Assembly (NCBI RefSeq): GCF_040549485.1
Contig: NZ_JBEPTK010000003.1
Location: 310,001 to 374,000, forward strand
Reading direction: 5' to 3'
DNA length: 64,000 nt
DNA from: Constrictibacter sp. MBR-5
GTDB lineage: Bacteria; Pseudomonadota; Alphaproteobacteria; JAJUGE01
A program made the translations under genes and the position numbers. The notes under the pieces are model-generated. The model saw only the letters and a list, made by a program, of their open reading frames with translations. It did not search any database and had not been told where the DNA came from. Below are positions 63,260 through 64,000 of the stretch, one piece after another (position 1 is the first letter of the stretch; every line of letters starts with the position of its first letter).

Positions 63260-64000
63260 CGGATCTCCGCGATCGTGCGGCCCAGCCGCTCGATGCTCTT
63301 CAGGGTGCTCGCCTGGTCCAGGCCCGGCCATTGTACCCGAAGGATCAGATGGTTTGCGCCCAGCGTCTCGCGATAGCGCTGGATCTCGTCCTTGACCCGC
63401 TCCGCGTCGCCGATGATGAAGCGGTCGCGCACGAAATTGTCGAACTGCTTGGCGAAGCCGCCGGCCGCCTGGTCGGCCTCGCTACGCCAGCTGGCATAGG
63501 CCTCGTACTTGTAGACGAGCGGCCCGCGCACCTCGTCGAGTGCCGTCCGGTCGCTCGTGCCCACATAGACCTCCCGGCAGATCGGATAGTCGATCGGCTC
63601 CGGCAGGCCGTGGGCGGTGCGCGCCGCACGGAACGTCGCGAACTGGTCGACGAGTTCCGGGAGGGTCGGCCGGAAGCTGCAGATCCAGCCGTCGCCGAGG
63701 CGTGCCGCCCGTTCGACGGCGGCTTTCGCCGCGCCGCCGATCCAGATCGGCGGGCCGCCCGGCCGCTTCGGCTTCAGGCTCAGGCCGACGCCCTTCACCT
63801 GATAGAAGTTGCCGTCGAAGTCGACCTCGTCCTCGGTCCACAGGCGACGGATCAGCCGGATGGCCTCGCCGAAACGCTTGGCACGCTGTTCGAACGGCAC
63901 GCCCAGTGCGGCGAACTCCTCCTGCCGATAGCCCATGCCCACGGCCAGGACGTAGCGGCCGCCGCAGAACCAGTCGAGCGTCGCGGCCTCCTCGGCAACC
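63256..64000 (-). CDS. Luciferase-like (LLM) F420-dependent oxidoreductase, 5' end cut by the window
   Basis: The frame runs off the right edge; its visible part is at least 248 residues. Motifs are DWFCGGRYVLAVGMGYRQEEFAALGVPFEQRAKRFGEAIRLIRRLW and PPIWIGGAAKAAVERAARLGDGWICS, typical of F420-dependent LLM proteins. Adjacent cofC and fbiC suggest that it uses the coenzyme they make. A GTG at 63942 is not the start because conserved residues lie upstream. The substrate is unknown. Confidence 0.88.
   Translation of the reverse strand, partial: VAEEAATLDWFCGGRYVLAVGMGYRQEEFAALGVPFEQRAKRFGEAIRLIRRLWTEDEVDFDGNFYQVKGVGLSLKPKRPGGPPIWIGGAAKAAVERAARLGDGWICSFRPTLPELVDQFATFRAARTAHGLPEPIDYPICREVYVGTSDRTALDEVRGPLVYKYEAYASWRSEADQAAGGFAKQFDNFVRDRFIIGDAERVKDEIQRYRETLGANHLILRVQWPGLDQASTLKSIERLGRTIAEIR

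Overview
The window is a GC-rich chromosomal segment from an alphaproteobacterium, most likely a Rhodospirillales-type organism. The main reasons are the gene order dnaQ-coaE-aroE-maf-ppsR | hemE-hemH-hemJ-rho, which flanks the chromosome origin in Caulobacter and Rickettsia; a Usg-family gene; a 180-kDa type NAD-glutamate dehydrogenase; groESL with a CIRCE element; a MocR/PPOX pair; and a DUF1469/DUF3618 pair. No rRNA, tRNA, transposase, prophage or CRISPR array was seen. Genes are tightly packed and many neighbours overlap by ATGA or GTGA.

Layout. Positions 1-9.0 kb hold accessory metabolism (VOC protein, M20 amidohydrolase, ketopantoate-reductase-like enzyme with an oxalyl-CoA-synthetase-like ligase), phosphofructokinase with a TIGR02444 gene, YdcH, ribosomal protein L33, a C45 Ntn-hydrolase and a DUF533 protein. 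Positions 9.1-17.7 kb hold a TauD-type dioxygenase, acetyl-CoA synthetase, a MocR regulator divergent from a PPOX-fold flavoprotein, moaB, a lytic transglycosylase and a family-4-like uracil-DNA glycosylase. Positions 17.8-26.9 kb hold ETF-ubiquinone oxidoreductase, a TPR protein, ispE, PEP synthase, an enolase-superfamily enzyme and a LysR regulator. Positions 27.2-35.2 kb hold an RND efflux pair, an MFS transporter, a luciferase-like oxidoreductase and a DMT exporter.

Positions 35.1-43.2 kb are the conserved replication-origin neighbourhood. Five leftward genes (dnaQ, coaE, aroE, maf, ppsR) and four rightward genes (hemE, hemH, hemJ, rho) diverge from a 396-bp gap that carries DnaA-box-like sequences and an AT-rich patch. 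This gap is the best candidate for oriC. Positions 43.3-52.1 kb hold the giant glutamate dehydrogenase, a UMF1 transporter, groEL/groES under an apparent double HrcA/RpoH control, and usg.

Positions 52.2-55.3 kb hold a two-gene unit, an outer-membrane TPR/beta-barrel protein and a FecR-domain protein with a TbpB-like C-terminal barrel. It looks like a type XI (Slam/DUF560-like) secretion system with its own cargo, and is the best candidate for an undescribed system. It is followed by a lipoprotein, a fused LivH-LivM permease with LivG, a 24-residue membrane protein, a DUF3618/holin-like pair, and at the right edge a coenzyme F420 module (FbiC, CofC and a luciferase-like oxidoreductase). The module continues past the window.
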